A stretch of DNA of 64,000 bases from Burkholderia contaminans (GTDB lineage: Bacteria; Pseudomonadota; Gammaproteobacteria; Burkholderiales; Burkholderiaceae), in assembly GCF_029633825.1 (NCBI RefSeq), contig NZ_CP090641.1, positions 1,798,001-1,862,000 on the forward strand, read 5' to 3'. Below the pieces are notes generated by a model, which worked only from the letters and a program-made list of their open reading frames with translations, made no database searches and was not told the origin of the DNA. The position numbers and the translations under genes were made by a program. Position 1 is the stretch's first letter, and every line of letters begins with the position of its first letter. Below are positions 62,821 to 64,000 of this stretch, one piece after another.

Positions 62821-64000
62821 GTGGCACAGCTTCCCCTCGAAACTCATAACCCGGTAGATGTCGCTGTCGATGAAGCGGGCCGCGTAGCGCAAGGCACTGT
62901 GCAGTGGCTGCTTGAAAAAAACGTCGACAAAGATGTCATGCCGACCACGGGCAACGACATGAGGTTCTTCGTCTGTGGCGAGGAAGGGTTCAGGTCAATA
63001 GCAGCCGATCTCATGGGCGCCCAGGGGACAGTCGACATCTGTTGTTGGGGGTTTGATCCGGGTATGGAAATCTGGCGTGGTTCGGAGTCTCCGGCTGGCA
63101 TCGGAGTTCCAACGTTTCAAGGAAAGCCGCTTCCCACCAAGCCTGCTGCGGGGGGCTGGCCCCGCGGAATTGTCTACGGTGCACTACTGGAAGAGATTAC
63201 GCAGCGTAAGGACAATCCTGTCACCGTTCGGTTGCTGATCTGGTTCGACCCGCGGGGGTCGCGAAAGCAGAACAGCATGCCGGGATTCACGGATATTCCG
63301 GTTTCGGGATGGACCAGCCCCATTCAGAAGAAAGTGCAGCAGCGTCCGCCTTACGCGAACTCGGAGCGTACTCAATGGTGCATTGACTGGTGGAATCGCA
63401 ATTTGCCAGATGGTGAAAGCAAGGGCAGCGGTATCCTGACGAAAAATCAGCGATTAAGAATTGTCCTGCGTGGTATTTCAAACAAAGATGTTAAAAAGTT
63501 GCTGGCCGCCAACATCGAGGAAGAGGATGCCCCGAGCACGCATAGCGATGATGGCGACTTCTATTACGTCGACGAGCAGAACCTTCTCGAGGATTATCCG
63601 ACGCATCACCAGAAACCTATCCTGATCGACTACGCACACCCCTACGACGGTAAAAATGCCACGGGCTACGTAATGGGGCTGAATTCAGTCACGGACTATT
63701 GGGATAGAACTGCGCACGAAATCGACGATCCTCTTCGTGAGGCATGGGATCAATGGTACGTCGACGACGAACACAAGCATGAACGGGAAACACAGGATCC
63801 GAACGGTCCTTTGAGCACTGCTCCGTACAGGCATGTAAATCCGTACCAGGATTACGCGTGCAAGATCACCGGTAAGGCGTTGAAGCGACTGCATCAGAAC
63901 TTCGAACGTGGCTGGAATCTGTTTGCGCCGCCGGCATGGCAAACAACGGAACTCAAGGAACTGCCGTCGGGCATTCCCAGTCTCCCAGATGATCCGGCGT
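62821..64000 (+). CDS. Phospholipase D-family T6SS effector (Tle5-like), 3' partial
   Basis: A GTG start at 62821 follows AAGGAA and opens a frame that runs to the right edge without a stop (393 residues visible). The N-terminal part has an early PLD region (VDICCWGFDPGMEIWRG), and H263-Q-K265-x4-D270 is a perfect HxKxxxxD catalytic motif, then GYVMGLNSVTDYW. A PLD enzyme needs two such motifs, and the second would lie beyond the window. It should cleave membrane phospholipids in prey cells. An immunity gene is expected downstream. Confidence 0.87.
   Translation, partial: MAQLPLETHNPVDVAVDEAGRVAQGTVQWLLEKNVDKDVMPTTGNDMRFFVCGEEGFRSIAADLMGAQGTVDICCWGFDPGMEIWRGSESPAGIGVPTFQGKPLPTKPAAGGWPRGIVYGALLEEITQRKDNPVTVRLLIWFDPRGSRKQNSMPGFTDIPVSGWTSPIQKKVQQRPPYANSERTQWCIDWWNRNLPDGESKGSGILTKNQRLRIVLRGISNKDVKKLLAANIEEEDAPSTHSDDGDFYYVDEQNLLEDYPTHHQKPILIDYAHPYDGKNATGYVMGLNSVTDYWDRTAHEIDDPLREAWDQWYVDDEHKHERETQDPNGPLSTAPYRHVNPYQDYACKITGKALKRLHQNFERGWNLFAPPAWQTTELKELPSGIPSLPDDPA

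Overview
The window is high-GC proteobacterial DNA that looks like Burkholderia, probably the cepacia complex. The signs are strong GC3 bias with many long shadow frames, a DUF4148 protein, a PolB-type DNA polymerase, many LysR/MFS/ABC sugar-acid loci and a VgrG plus phospholipase D pair. No rRNA, tRNA, CRISPR array or complete insertion sequence was recognised. About 60 genes are supported. The last one runs off the right edge and the first begins before the left edge.

Layout. (1) 1-2240: an aromatic-acid-type MFS permease (partial), a small unknown protein and a LysE exporter. (2) 2377-8442: a six-gene leftward operon with lower GC than its flanks: an ectoine-synthase-like cupin, an MFS exporter, an ANL adenylating enzyme, a methyltransferase-like protein, an acyl-CoA-dehydrogenase-fold monooxygenase and a RidA protein. 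It has no ectA or ectB. Its promoter region carries two copies of a palindrome and the block is bracketed by an 11-bp direct repeat. This is the best candidate for an undescribed biosynthetic system. (3) 9023-11492: glycosyltransferase, methyltransferase-like and polysaccharide deacetylase genes. (4) 12099-22867: a DAACS dicarboxylate symporter, a secreted propeller-like protein, a parvulin, GNATs, LysR, a lipocalin-like protein, a MASE1 membrane sensor with a co-transcribed hydrolase, and an azoreductase. (5) 22949-26603: a MocR regulator, two small low-GC orphan genes and an unusual MerR/P-loop fusion.

(6) 26713-34428: a complete pentitol operon (ABC importer, zinc dehydrogenase, xylulokinase, AraC regulator). 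Polyol is imported, oxidised to a ketopentose and phosphorylated. (7) 34618-43992: a sugar-acid catabolic operon (PdxA-like, rhamnonate-dehydratase-like, DHDPS-family lyase, MFS, lactonase-like propeller, COG3618 amidohydrolase) divergent from a LysR gene. A second MFS gene nearby carries the same putative operator. A 9-bp minisatellite block lies between the LysR gene and that MFS gene. (8) 44186-47809: a membrane protein, a BaeSR-like two-component pair, a GNAT and a DUF3309 peptide. (9) 48018-53577: histidine phosphatase, APH-type kinase, two SDRs, an ACAD10/11-type dehydrogenase and LysR. This resembles the phospho-intermediate route for 4-hydroxyacyl-CoA breakdown. (10) 53657-54263: wreckage of an AraC regulator and a pectinacetylesterase-like gene. 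(11) 54373-59636: DUF4148, J-domain protein, PolB and small unknowns. (12) 60049 to the end: a lower-GC type VI secretion module, VgrG followed by a phospholipase D effector.

All calls rest on reading the sequence. No database search was run. GC statements are by eye.
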